In this document: positions 1 through 14,700 of the stretch, in pieces
Position numbering within the stretch: the first letter of the stretch is position 1
How the letters are laid out: each line of letters starts with the position of its first letter
Notes under the pieces: model-generated
Told to the model about the DNA's origin: nothing
Databases searched by the model: none
Seen by the model: only the letters and a program-made list of their open reading frames with translations
Source: Bolinopsis microptera
Lineage: Eukaryota > Ctenophora > Tentaculata > Lobata > Bolinopsidae
Direction: 5' to 3'
Length of the DNA: 64,000 nt
Assembly: GCF_026151205.1 (NCBI RefSeq)
Contig: NC_087074.1
Location: forward strand, 5,580,001 to 5,644,000
Made by a program: the position numbers and the translations under genes

Positions 1-47
1 TGAGTGGTACGAGAAAGGGTTTAAAGCACAGAAAAACTTACTCGCAG
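1..47 (+). CDS. ASK: ASK exon: central regulatory region, WYEKGF segment (partial)
   Basis: From base 2 this reads [16 protein letters not shown], ending in phase 1 before GTATTA. It resembles the WY-K-F ... YSG stretch of vertebrate ASK proteins, followed there by GINLA. The next exon begins exactly with that sequence, which confirms frame and gene identity. The exon probably starts before the window. Confidence 0.75.
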
Positions 48-2674
48 GTATTATATTTAACTAGCAGGAACCCGTCTAACCCTAAAGTGGTGTCAAGACT
101 CGAGAGACTAAAATAATTATTACCTATTTAATTCGCGTTTTTGACACCACTTGAGAGTCCAAATTTTGGGCACTAAAATTATTATTCCTTGGCCAATTTT
201 TTATTTTTTCATGCTGATTTGAAGGCCATTAAAGCATTTGACCCAGTCAAAAAAGTTTCAGTTGTATATGTTTTACAGTTTTTGCGGAAAGTCGCGTTAA
301 AGTTGATGCCGTGGTGTCAGTAAAATGGCACGGATATATACACATATATATATCGTCTCGCTTTATATATAGTAAGATATCCATGCAACTTTAATTTACT
401 TGGTTATCTAATTTAGTTTGTTTAATTCTCGAGTGAACTTTGTATTTTCTCACGCTAAAATCAAAGCAAATATGCTCCGTTTACCGTCCACAGAGAATAC
501 CCGTTATTTCGCTTGCATTAACTAGGAGGTATTTTACGACTTGCCGGCTTGGTGTAAGTTCCCTGCTCGAAAATATCCGGTTGGATACGGTTGAATGGTT
601 AAGTAACAATTTATCAAAATATAACGGTTATAAAGCTTGAAAGCTTGAAACATTCCACCGGACGTGGAAACATTTCCGCATTATTATACTGTCCTCTAGA
701 TAATATTATACTGTCCTCTAGATAATATTATACTGTCCTCTAGATAATATTATACTGTCCTCTAGATAATATTATACTGTCCTCTAGATAATATTATACT
801 GTCCTCTAGATAATATTATACTGTCCTCTATAATGTACTGTCTCTGGTTTAGAGACTCGAGAGTCATTCTTCCTGCATCTAATGGTATTTAGAGCAGTTA
901 AGCTGTGTTGCTGGTAAATACCCACTGGGTACTAATGGCTTGACTGAGCATTCATTGTGGTATGCACAATATGTAATGACTCTGAGTATTATTGATTAGA
1001 TATGGGGGTTGATCCAGGTTCCTGGATCTTGAGTTGGGAGATCTCCGACTGTAGAGTAGTTCTGCAGAGCGCATACCTCGCATACCTCGCTGTGATTCCC
1101 ACAGTTAATTATTAATGATTAATTATTGTAAGATATTTTGTCTGCTCCTTCGATATAAGTAATTTAACTTGAATATTAACTACTTCCCCAGGAATCAATC
1201 TGGCGTGTTTGATCGTGTTAAAGGGAGAGGAGCCCTCAACTAACTACCAACTTCACTCTCTCTGTAAGTTAAATCACTTATTAGTATGATTTACTGTGAG
1301 TTAAATTACTTTTTATTATTTACCTTATTTAGTTGTCGGTGTTACTGAGGATGAGTATTGGTGTGATACCCTGGCTTTGTCAAGGATTAGGTAATGTGTC
1401 ATGTGAGTGATACTTGACAGACAAGAACAAGATTGATTGTAAAAACTTCAATAATAACAAAATAGCTGTCTGGTTATTGGTAAAGGTTAATAATACTCAT
1501 ATTATCAAATCATTTCTTCACTGAGTCTATTAAAAAACAATCAGAAATTTGAATGAATGAAATATCATGTGAGTGATACTTGACAGACAAGAACAAGATT
1601 GATAGTAAAAACTTCAATAATAAAATTGCTGTCTGGTTATTGGTAATGGTTAATAATATGGATATCTAAACTGCACTAGTGGATGATGTAATTGCAAATC
1701 CCAGCACAGTATTCCAGAGGTTTTGCAAATACCACCAAAATCCAATCCTAAAAAAAGTATAATTATGATTAAAAGGCCCATCCCTACTTTTATATTTCAC
1801 CACCATGGTGAATTACAAATATCTCTATTGTCAATAATATGGATATTTAAACTCCACTAGTTGAAATGATGTCATAGACAATGCCAGCACAGTGTTCCAG
1901 ATTTTTTGTATCCATCATTATAAGATCCAATCCTGAAAACAGTATTTACCGTTTCACCAGCAGGAGCAAGGTGTGGTAAGATTAAAGTAGCACACTTGAT
2001 CAACAGGGAGTCAATTATAATCACCAATCCTGAAAACAGTATTTACCGTTTCACCATCAGGAGCAAGGTGTGGTAAGATTAAAGTAGCACACTTGATCAA
2101 CAGGGAGTCAATTATAATCACCAATCCTGAAAGCAGTATTTACCGTTTCACCATCAGGAGCAAGGTGTGGTAAGATTAAAGTAGCACACTTGATGAACAG
2201 GGAGGCTGTCTCCCCCGAGGAGAGCTAGTGGACCAGGTACTCAGGATCCACTTAGTAGACCTTATATTAGCACTACGGATGCGTTTCTTCTCTTTACCAT
2301 GACATTTGAACTACTCCACCCATCGCACATTGCAGTCATATCTCCATTCATGGTCAACAATCATACGATTTTAAGTGGCTCAAGATTTCGATTATGTCGT
2401 TGAGTTCACTTGTGAATTGTGCTGCTAACCCTCAATATGTCAAAAAGCTGTCGTTATTGCAAAATTCTGTGCACCTTCGAGCGTTCCATTTCTTGCCATA
2501 TATGGGCATGGCCACAACAATTATTGTTTCTTTACCAACACAATCTACCCATTCCTCTTCAGAAAGAATGCAATGTCTCATTTTATCCAAGTTGATGAAT
2601 CAGCTTGTAAAATAGTAGGTCACATGACCAAAACAACTACAAGACAGTAACAGAACCACCAGGTATATTATAGT

Positions 2675-2708
<34 letters not shown>

Positions 2709-5700
2709 GACATGTCTCCAATGTCTCCCGCACCTTATCTTTTCGAAAAAGACAAAGACATTGGAGACATTGGAGACATTGGAGACATTGGAGACACAGC
2801 TTTTGGAGACATTGGAGACATTTGGGACATTTGGGACATTGGGGACATTAGAGACACAGCTTTTGGAGACATTGGAGACACAGCTTTTGGAGACATTGGA
2901 GACATTGGGGACATTTGGGACATTGGGGACATTAGAGACACAGCTTTTGGAGACATTGGAGACACAGCCTCCTCCTCCTCCTCCTCCTCCTCCTCCTCCT
3001 CTTCCTCCTCAGTCCTCCTCAGTCGTTCTCCTCCTCCTCCTGAGTCCTCCTCCTCCTGAGTCCTCCTCCTCCTGAGTCCTCCTCCTCCTGAGTCCTCCTA
3101 CTCCTCTTCATCCTCCTCCTCTTCCTCCTCAATCATCAGTCCTCCTCTTCAGTCCTCCTCCTCATCTTTCTCGTCAGTCTTCCTCCTCCTCCTCAGTCCT
3201 CCCCAAGTCCCCCTCCTCCTCAGTCCTCCCCCAGTCCCCCCTCCTATTCAGTCCTCATCCTCCTCCTCCTCAGTTCTCCTCAGTCCTCCTCCTTCTCAGT
3301 CCTCCTCCTGAGTCCTCTTCCTGAGTCCTCCTCCTGAGTCCTCCCCCTCTTCCTCCTGAGTCCTCCTCCTGGTTCATCCTCCTCCTAGTTCCTCCACCTT
3401 CTCCTTCTCCTCCTCAGTCATTCTCCTCCTCCTCCTCCTCAGTCATCCTCTTCAGTACTCCTCAGTCCTCCTCCTTCTCAGTCCTCCTCAGTCCTCTTCC
3501 TGAGTTCTCCTCCTCCTCAGTCCTCCTTCTGGGTCCTTCTCCTCCTAGGTCCTCCCCCTCCTCCTCCTATTCACTCCTCAGTTTTCCTGAGTCCTTCTCC
3601 TGAGTCCTCCTCCTGAGTCCTCCTCCTGGGTCCTCCTCCTAGGTCCTCCTCCTTCTCCTCCTCAGTCCTTCTCCTCCTCCTCCTCAGTCCTCCTCCTCCT
3701 CCCTCTCAGTCATCCTCCTCAGCCATCCTCCTCAGTCCTCCTCCTCCTCAGTCCTCATCCTCATCGTCCTCTTCAGTCCTCCTCCTCCTGGGTCCTCTTC
3801 CTCCTCTTCATCCTCCTCTTCCTCCTCAGTCCTCAGTCCTCAGTCCTCCTCCTCATCCTTCTCGTCAGTCCTCCTCCTCCTCAGTCCTCCCCAGTCCCCC
3901 TCCTCCTCCTATTCAGTCCTCCTCCTCCTCCTCAGTTCTCCTCAGTCCTCCTCCTTCTCATTCCTCCTAAGTCCTCCTCCTGAGTCCTCCCCCTCTTCCT
4001 CCTGAGTCCTCCTCCTGGTTCATCCTCCTCCTAGTTCCTCCACCTTCTCCTTCTCCTCCTCAGTCCTTCTCCTCCTCTCCTCCTCAGTCATCCTCTTCAG
4101 TACTCCTCAGTCCTCCTCCTTCTCAGTCCTCCTCCTTCTCAGTCCTCCTCAGTCCTCTTCCTGAGTTCTCCTCCTCCTCCTCCTCCTCAGTCCTCCTTCT
4201 CGGTCCTCCTCCTCCTAGGTCCTCCCCCTCCTCCTCCTATTCACTCTTCAGTTTTCCTGAGTCCTTCTCCTGAGTCCTCCTCCTGAGTCCTCCTCCTGGG
4301 TCCTTCTCCTCCTAGGTCCTCCTCCTTCTCCTCCTCAGTCCTTCTCCTCCTCCTCCTCAGTCCTCCTCCTCCTCCCTTTCAGTCATCCTCCTCAGCCATC
4401 CTCCTCAGTCCTCCTCCTCCTCCTCAGTCCTCATCCTCATCGTCCTCTTCAGTCCTCCTCTTCCTGGGTCCTCTTCCTCCTCTTCATCCTCCTCCTCTTC
4501 CTCCTCAGTCCTCAGTCCTCAGTCCTCCTCCTCATCCTTCACAGTCCTCCTCCTCCTCCCTCTCAGTCATCCTCCTCAGCCATCCTCCTCAGTCCTCCTC
4601 CTCCTCAGTCCTCATCCTCATCGTCCTCTTCAGTCCTCCTCCTCCTGGGTCCTCTTCCTCCTCTTCATCCTCCTCTTCCTCCTCAGTCCTCAGTCCTCAG
4701 TCCTCCTCCTCATCCTTCTCGTCAGTCCTCCTCCTCCTCAGTCCTCCCCAGTCCCCCTCCTCCTCCTATTCAGTCCTCCTCCTCCTCCTCAGTTCTCCTC
4801 AGTCCTCCTCCTTCTCATTCCTCCTAAGTCCTCCTCCTGAGTCCTCCCCCTCTTCCTCCTGAGTCCTCCTCCTGGTTCATCCTCCTCCTAGTTCCTCCAC
4901 CTTCTCCTTCTCCTCCTCAGTCCTTCTCCTCCTCTCCTCCTCAGTCATCCTCTTCAGTACTCCTCAGTCCTCCTCCTTCTCAGTCCTCCTCCTTCTCAGT
5001 CCTCCTCAGTCCTCTTCCTGAGTTCTCCTCCTCCTCCTCCTCCTCAGTCCTCCTTCTCGGTCCTCCTCCTCCTAGGTCCTCCCCCTCCTCCTCCTATTCA
5101 CTCTTCAGTTTTCCTGAGTCCTTCTCCTGAGTCCTCCTCCTGAGTCCTCCTCCTGGGTCCTTCTCCTCCTAGGTCCTCCTCCTTCTCCTCCTCAGTCCTT
5201 CTCCTCCTCCTCCTCAGTCCTCCTCCTCCTCCCTTTCAGTCATCCTCCTCAGCCATCCTCCTCAGTCCTCCTCCTCCTCCTCAGTCCTCATCCTCATCGT
5301 CCTCTTCAGTCCTCCTCTTCCTGGGTCCTCTTCCTCCTCTTCATCCTCCTCCTCTTCCTCCTCAGTCCTCAGTCCTCAGTCCTCCTCCTCATCCTTCTCG
5401 TCAGTCCTCCTCCTCCTCAGTCCTCCCCAGTCCCCCTCCTCCTATTCAGTCCTCCTCCTCCGCCTCAGTTTTCCTCAGTCCTCCTCCTTCTCATTCCTCC
5501 TAAGTCCTCCTCCTGAGTCCTCCTCCTCTTCCTCCTGAGTCCCCCTCCTGGTTCATCCTCCTCCTAGTTCCTCCACCTTCTCCTTCTCCTCCTCAGTCCT
5601 TCTCCTCCTCCTCCTCCTCAGTCATCCTCTTCAGTACTCCTGAGTCCTCCTCCTTCTCAGTCCTTTTCCTGAGTTCTCCTCCTCCTCCTCCTGAGTCCTC

Positions 5701-8700
5701 TTTCTGGGTCCTCCTCCTAGGTCCTCCTCCTTCTCCTCCTCAGTCCTACTCCTCCTCCTCAGTCCTTTTCCTCTTCCTCCTCCTCCTCCTCCCTCTCAGT
5801 CATCCTCCTCAGCCATCCTCCTCAGCCATCCTCCTCAGTACTCCTCAGTCCTCCTCCTTCTCAGTCCTCCTCAGTCCTCTTCCTGAGTCCTCATCCTCCT
5901 CCTTCTCTTCCTGAGTCCTCCTCCTGGGTCATCCTCCTCCTAGATCCTCCTCCTTCTCCAATCATACATCTACGTCTCCAGTGTCTCCAATGTCTCCAAT
6001 GTCTCCAAAAGCTTTGTCTCCAATGTCTCCAATGTCCACAATGTCTCCAATGTCTCCAATGTCTCCAAAAGCTGTGTCTCCAATGTCTCCAATGTCTCCA
6101 GGACATGTCTCTGCACCCTATCTTTTCAAAAAAGACAAAAGACATTGGAGACATTGGAGACATGTCACCCCCCCCATTATATAGTTCAGGTGTAATATTA
6201 TGGCAAAACGCCCAGCCATCCACTGAATGGTTCGACCAATTTCTACACTTCGCCCCAGCAGCTAACGGATTTACTTGAACACAGCGCGGCAATTCTATCG
6301 TGTTGGCGTGACGTGTAGACTTTTGTTTGTGGTTACTTAGCTTATATATTTTATTTGAAATACAGGAGAAACGACTCGCAACAAGTTTTGAAGTTATTTA
6401 ACGTGGTCGCCAGGCTGATTGCATAAAATGATACTTCGATAGGTTATCAAACGGCCGGTGCTGGGGTCGACTAAATTTTGTTATTTATATACCAATACCC
6501 AGGAATGTGTTAAAGTTTCATATAGCGCCGTAAAAGCAAGATAGAAACTCCCGGTCCTGGTCCTAATAGAAACTGCCTCCCTGATGGATCACTAAACTGG
6601 TGTTGACTCTATATTTCTGCATTGCTGAGATTTGACTTGGACTGCTCAAGTGTCGGGTCTAATATTAAAGTCACTATTGTGACAATACATTAGAACTTTA
6701 ATATAAAGGCCGAGCACCATTACCTCTGTCCGTGTAATTGAATCGAGCGCCGCAATGTCTGTGTGTGCATAATTCAAGAGGTACTATACCGTGATTTGTC
6801 ACTATTTGAGAGCTGTCCAATAGCCTTGAGGCACCTTTGAGCCACTGCCAACACACATTCGAACTTTAATTGAGACAAATTATGTAGTGTCGAATATATG
6901 AATGCGATTATTGAAAATAAATACATAGTGCGAGATTAGTCATTGCGAGGTTAGTCAGTGCGGTGTATAAGATACCACGTCCTCTCAATTCCTCTCACTG
7001 TATTGATGAATCAGCCCTCTAGATCGCTGAATCAAAACAAAAAGGGGAAATTTCCTATTTCTCCGCAAGTTCATATTAGAGTATATAACCGGTGTACATT
7101 AGATGTATTGTAAAGATTGGTCAAACACGTGCAGTAGAATAGCGCCTCTTTGCTTCAGTGATCACTTTGAAAGTAAACGTTTTAAATAGCAAGTGAGGAT
7201 GAATGAAACGACTTCGTGGACCATTTAAATTCCATACCTTTTAAATATCAAAGCTTTCGTAAATCATTCTAATGTATTTAAGTGATTTCACGGATTCAGT
7301 GGTTTGAATGTTAAATGGGCACCAGATCAAATTACAATGTACATGTTGGACTGAAGAAATTTTGTATTTAATTCCAGAAAATAAAGAGTTTCACCGCGAA
7401 TTAATTGAATCTGCAGAATTTGTAAGGTTTCCCAGTTATCTTCCCTTGTGCCCTCTGCGCAACAATTAAGTCCGCATCTTCAATTGTAACACTCCGAGGA
7501 GAATGTGTGAATGGTTTAGTTACATTTAAGTTCCAAGTACCGAGAGAACTGCAGGTCACGGTATGATATGATCTCTAATCTCTATAATAATAGAAATTAG
7601 AGATCAAATGTGGTCATGTGACTGCGGCCTTTGTTGCTGGTGCCTGGTTTGAGTGGTCAAATAACTTCAAATAACTTAAATAACTTACAACTGACTTTGT
7701 AGTCACAGTGTACACTGGTGGAGTTAGTAAATTATTGAGTTCTGCAATTACTCGGGATAAAACTGAGACAACTGTTAATAAATTGAATAGTGTCACGAAT
7801 AGTGTCACGTGACATTGTCCTGTCACGTGATATTACTTTTTAAGCAATCAAAACTCTCAAACCTTGTCAAATTCTGTAATTTTTGGAATTTGCACCTGCC
7901 AAAATCAGCACTAGTTAAATTTTTAACATACTTAGAACCTCAGGTGTAGTTGTTGATATAGATTTTATAATGTGTGCCAAAATTTTTTGCAATAAATGGA
8001 ACTTGTTAATTGATCTAAAGGCAAGGTAATTATAAATTGTACAGTACTTAACAACAGCGCTAATTATAATTCCTGGCATGGAGAGGACAACTCGTGTGAA
8101 ATGTCGAAAAAAGAGTTGAATCGAAATATTATTAATTTATATAAACAGTGTATGTTCAATAAAGTATGTGTTCAATATAAAGTAAGTGCAAATGTTCATG
8201 TATGTGATACTATATTCCTCACAGAAGCCGCACTCTGTTATAAATCTGCTACTTTAATGTCACCAGCACATAATATCCTATCTTTATGTTAAATATGTTG
8301 AGCGTGTTTACAGCGTTACAGGAACATCTCAACAATTCACTCTAGCACTCACCTTGACGCACTGAGTGGGGAGGCAGTGTTGTGTTATACCACTTTACCA
8401 CTTAGATACCCTGGTTAAACAACGTCCCCGAACAGCTGCATTACAGCAGCTCAGACTTATTGACTTTACTTAATAATGAAACATTTGCCGGGGAGAGCCC
8501 CCTATTGGTGGAGCAATAGTTTCACTGTAATATTGGCAGCAACTTTATCTTAAATTAAACGAGTTCATTAGTTATCAACGCAGGGAGGACACCAACTTTC
8601 TCTCAGTGAAATCTAATAATTATATATTATCATATTATAGGCTAGAGCAAACCCGTATATCAATAATAAACCGCACCCTCGTCCGTCACGTGACGCATAA

Positions 8701-11700
8701 CTTGAAACCAAACTGTCAGAGGTGCGGTCACGTGATATTAGAGGTACTGGCGCGTTGTTGTGGGTACAGACCTTGACTGGGAGACCTTACTTGATCAAAT
8801 TTGCACGACTTCTCCTCCCTGTCATGTCGACAAGTGATAAGAAATTCAGGTTCAAGTGTACATAATTTGTCAAAATCTCAATTTTAACGCCGCTAAAAAT
8901 ATGCCCTGAATATAGAATATTCTGAAGGAGAGGGTATGTTTCCGCGCTAGTAGTATCGGGGCATTATAAAGCTATATAATAATGCAGTGTTGTTAGTGTT
9001 GAAGTGTTAAGTACGCACTGGGTTTGAAGTTACTGGGTTAATTGCCTGGCAACCAGGGTACAGGAAGTTAGAAAATATGTTGATATGAATGTTTTAAATT
9101 AACTTTAATGTTAAGCTTGGAATTTGTTATTTTTTTCTGGGAATTTTATGATTTTAACCTGTGGTGATTTTACTGTTTCACAGGCTTAAAATAGTTTAGA
9201 GAATTTGAAACTTTTAAAGATCATAATATATATAACATAATATTGTAAGTTTTAGTCCGGGGAAAGAATGTAAAGAAGTCGCGAGAAGTATCGAAAATGA
9301 GATGTTTTCCCCGAGCCTTGATGTATGCTCAAACTTCAGTCATTCCCCTGCGTTCATGACTTTGACAGGTGCATTAAACAGATGACTTTGCCACAAAAGT
9401 GTTACAAAATTGTAACACATACAAAATCATCTTGTGAATTTGTGAGCTATCTTTAGATCATTGAAAGATGCTAATTTTTATGGGTTCCCTTCTAGAACAA
9501 ATCTATTTCGTTACTCTTCAATAACAGGACGTGACGTTCAGAAAATATCGGCAAAGCGACATATAATATAATATACATTATTCAACATAATATATTGTAC
9601 ATGTTAACATATAATAATATGTTAGTGGACATTAGTGCCAATAATTGCTCCTCGGTACTTGGTCCTCACTAGTACAGAAGTAAAACGTATGCGGAGGTAA
9701 TCTTATACCTCTCAGTGAATAGCACTGCCGGGTTTATCTGACACTTTTCGTACTATGATGGACTACCCTACATTAGGCACTGTATATCTTATGTATATGA
9801 ATCGTAGGGACTGTTTAATGTTTGATTCCTGGTAGAATTCTCCAAAGGGGCTCATGAAAAACTTAAGAGCATGGTCATATTTCCTTAAAAGGTCAAATTA
9901 TGAGATTTTGAATGATTCTGAAATAAGTGATTGTTATTTCCGATCAGGAGATAACTTGTATTTTACGAGTTTACCACTACATGATTGAAACTGATTAGCA
10001 TAATATGACTAGTTGTGATTCACCAGATTTAGGTTTTCTGCGACTTCAATCCCGAAATGTTTCACAGTGCTGGATTTTTGTTTCATTTACGTGATCTGAA
10101 GGGTGGCTACTACTGGGTAGCACGGCACTATTTATTAATTTATTATAACTTTTCCGCTTTTACAGAGTTTTTCAACTCGTTGCACAGTTTTATGATTTCA
10201 AATTTGTCGAACGACTCGGTAGAATTTTTGGCGCTTAATTTTTGTATGTGTGTTTAAACCTTGTCTGGGACGGAGTTTTATTGAACAATTATTTTAAATC
10301 CTGACGATATTTCTCTAGTCTTCAAGTATTATATACGATCCTAATTCATGCCTCACAAACATGATAAGCGACTATAATATGATTTGTTCAGGTTAGTGTA
10401 GCACGGAACTGGAAGCAGTTTACTATATAATATTAGTATATGAACTTGCACAGATATAATATAACCACAAACTTTGCTGTCAAATTCCTAGACAAGTCGT
10501 CATGTTCCTCAATTCCCCGTGTCTGACTTCCTCAATTCACCGGACCAAACTTTTAATCAACCACCCATAAATTTGTCCAAGAGCTCGCTCTTACTTCAGT
10601 AATCTCTCAAATTAATCTTCTAGATCATGCGATAAACTCAAGCGAGTTCTTGTGAACCCCTGCGCTTAGAATCGACAGCAACAACTGTTAGCATGTCCAA
10701 TGGACGTTTGCAAATGGCAGTGATTATCGTTTATTTGGAGATAGAAGACAGATCATCCACCGGGTTGTGCTCTAATTGGAAGATGTGTGATTTGAATATT
10801 ATTTGGAATGTTATTCTAAGTGGAGGACGATTGATATGCATATTGCTTGCAATTAGGAGTCTATGCTAATGATATTCAAAGAAATTGATAAACTATTTGC
10901 GATTATTTTGTGAACACCGGAGAGCTATAATAAATTGAAAGAAGACAGAATTTGATTTAATGCTGCCCACACTCACAGAGGTCCAGTTAAACTGGATTAA
11001 ATTCATCAAATCAAGAATCTAATGAGGTCGTGAGTTTAATAATCACCAAAAGAGGAGATATAGCTGACAGGTTGATAGAGTTGCAATAGTATCATGGCAT
11101 TACGTGGTTTAGTTGGGGTCTTTGAGTCACGTGTGGCCTGTTTGAATTAGCTGGAGGTGAGGTGTATCCATATTTCATACTTGTCAGGCTTGGTAGAGTC
11201 AACGCACGTGCATAATTCTCAGCGCACGTGCAAATCCGTAATGAATCATTTAGCACACGTGTTATATTGAAATATTGATCGTTCAGAGGTTAACTTTCGC
11301 CAGTAAGTGCTTTAAATGCTGTCAGGTGTTGTAGGTGAAAACGAGTTGCATTACAATTTAACCGAATATTCTGGAAAATATGCATTAAGGTTTGAGTTGC
11401 AGAGTTTTGAAACTGTGATCAATCTTTGAATACAGACCATTATAACGTCTTCATATTAAGGTATAGATGATAGATAATATCGCGTTACACGTGCCTGTCT
11501 ATTTTTAAGGGGCGAAACATCTGTCAAAATATTTGAAGTCTCTACGATGACTGATTGGGTTCTATGATGCAAGAATAAATAATGATTTTATCGTTTTGAA
11601 AGCAGACAAATTGATTTGTTACTGTCATAAAAACCATTTAATTTGTACCGCTGTTTGGTGGATTTTTCAACTGTCAAAAAATAAGCGTATTTTATGGAAT

Positions 11701-14700
11701 ATGGTTTCATTTAACACCTCCACTTTTACTTAAATTAATCGCGCAATATTCCTTAATGCTGCATAGTGGTTATTCCATTCCCTTGAGAACATTTAAAATT
11801 TCTGTCATTGGATGGATACTACTCGGGCCACTGTGAGATTTATTAAAAATATGTATAAATAAATATGTAACATATTATTCAAATAAATAACATAATTATT
11901 AATTACTCATCATAGAACCTTTATATAAGTCTTGAACGGCAATTTGAGCATTTCATACGGTAGAATTACCCACTGTTACACATGCACATTGTTGCATAAT
12001 TGTTTTGACTTTCGACTAAGCTACGCACTTGATGACACAGGACGTCTAAATGAACTTTAAAAAGCCAAGGAACAGATCAGTTATATTGACGATATATAGA
12101 CCGGCATGGAACTATGCAGACAATTAATTATGTAGAGGATTAATTATGCAGAGAATTAATTATGCAGAGAATTATGCAGAGAATGCACTTCAAAACCCGA
12201 TACAGGACCATGCCTCTCAGATCCCTTCTAACTGTAAACATAGTGCGCTGAGTATTACCCGATCACACACATATTCCCCTAGATTTCACCATATTTGGTC
12301 ACATCCTATTTCTCAAGAAATTGAGGGACTTGCTCGACAGTCGACTCTAAGATAGATATAATACTTGATACATATTAGATAATATATACTGAATATATAT
12401 TATAATATATATGTGTCAACGAACTGGGAACTGGGATTACATCACAGCTCATACATTCAATCAAGTTGAGATATATGATAGTTCAGTGAATCAGTATATC
12501 TCCAGTATGACTATGAGTATGACAGATAACAGAACTAAATCGGCTCATTCCACAGCTATTAATATTCCTTGTTGTCATCTTTTCGCAAATTACAAAACAA
12601 GGGATGGATACTACTCGGGCCACTGTGAGATTTAAATTCGTTAGTCAGAATGAGACAAATATGTAATGTGACAAATATGTTATGTTATTACTTCAACCAA
12701 TTTGATGTGGACTAGACTATAATTGTTATTTTTTGGAATTTCATTTCATATCATATTTTGTATGTTAAAATGTTAAATATTTTTAGAGAAACTGGAAAAT
12801 TTGCTCCAGATAAAACAACCTGTTACTCTGTTACGGAATGCAGATGATTTAATAGTACTAGTAGCCTACTAGTATTAGTAGTGCAGAGAAATATCGAATA
12901 GTTCCATTTTACTCTACCTATTGTTTAGAGCCGTATTATCTTCCATTCATGATTTATTCATAATGAATATTTGCATTATTTTATATTTATGATTTATTTA
13001 TAATAAATATTTGTATTATCTTATAATGCCTTATACCTAAAATATGGATTTATAAATAGATATGTTAGCAAATAAACTTATTATATAAATTACAATATAA
13101 CCATGTTTATAATATCATTACAATATTATAATCCTGCCACATATAACGGATTACTAAAGTTCTTTAACAGAGATGTAACCGAGTCGTCGTCAGTGGACAT
13201 AATTTAACATTTTACTGGTTGTAATCAGCGCAGTTTGCAACTATTACTCTTCTAAAAGCGTTCTGCAGCATACTATAAATAGAAAATCTACCACAAATTA
13301 GCTTATAACTTATAAGTAAGCTAAGGTTGGAGTAAGGTTGGATCTGCTAAATTCGGAGATGAATAGAGCACGATTTCCTCAATTTTAAAACTTTTGAATG
13401 AGATCAGTTTAAAACATTTGTAGCTCAGCGTTGAATACTGTAATTTTCACATCGGATTTAATGCCTGAAGGAGAATTAGTTGTGTTGAAAACTTTCCTTA
13501 TTTTCGGACGTGATCTGAGCCCGAATATAGCATACCTTTCCGCTTGAACACCACGCTTCAATAGAACTAAAACACTTCTAAAACTTTAACATTCTTCATC
13601 AGGAATTTAGATTGAGTTGTTTTAGGTTACATAATAACTTAACTCATTAGTAAGCAAAGTAACAACACACTTACCGTAATTTCTTTATTCTCTAACTCTC
13701 GTCACAAACAAACATTCTAAATGACATCTTCCATCATCCCGACACGAAACTTCCTTGTCACTCGTTTACAAAACAATTTACTTTTCTTACTTTACCAACA
13801 CATCTCCGAGATAGTCAGAAACATTGACAGGCTGAGTCATTCTAATTACATGAAGTATCAGGTCCGGCCTGGTATTACCTCTACCATTACACATTACCTC
13901 TGCATTCTGTAGAAATTAGAGTGTTACTAATGCAGGAGTAGTAATGCAGGGCTTCTCCATTTCAGCTCTTAGTGCACTTCATTACTTAAGTTGCTATTTT
14001 TGTACTGTGATGTTATTGCTAATCTGTCATGGACACACCAACTTCTGGCAGAACAATAACAAGAGCGCAGCTCGGTATGATCGCCAACCTACGCAGATCA
14101 GGATTGGGCGACATCTGTCCGACTCAGAAAATAGGTTATTATTATAATATGTAAGTTTGAGCGAGTTTCTATGTGCCAAATTTTAGATATCACCTTAAAC
14201 TCAAGAAAATAGTGCTGTCAGACAGATGTCGTGTTACCGCAGATCAGTTACTTCCTTTTACACACCCTATCACGTGACACCGCGGGATAGCTCTTACCAT
14301 CCAATTAATCAGGGGTCATTGCCAGCACTATCTTATTAATTTTATTCGTCTCAACATCAAAATTGCTTTCTATGGACATTTGAGTATGAAAGCAAGTTAA
14401 TGTGTTAAATGTAAGATCAAGAACGAGGAATTATTGTCGAATTTTGCAATCTCTGGCACTGTCAACTGTAAAGTAATGTTCAGAGTAAAATCAGTGTCTG
14501 AAAGTTAGTGTCTCTTAAAATGGATTAGTTCAAATATAGTAAATACGGAGAGTAGTAGATGTGTTAAGAGCTAAACTGGAGGCTCTTACTCAATATCTTT
14601 GTTAAGAAGTTAAGAGCTTAACTGGAGGCTCTTACTCAATATCTTTGTTAAGAGCTTAACTGGAGGCTCTTACTCAATATCTTTGTTAAGAGCTAGACTG

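Noticed and set aside
2673-3075. Gly/Ser-rich and Thr-Leu-Glu-repeat ORFs on both strands
   Set aside because: Direct translations of the G run, GACATTGGA and TCC repeats; no start context, no family, and they lie inside an ASK intron.
5891-6292. 133-codon minus-strand ORF with WRH repeats
   Set aside because: Translation of the same simple repeats at the other end of the 3.5-kb element.
14028-14150. Open segment starting [20 protein letters not shown]
   Set aside because: Looked like the start of a DNA-binding helix, but it is only about 40 codons with no continuation or known family.
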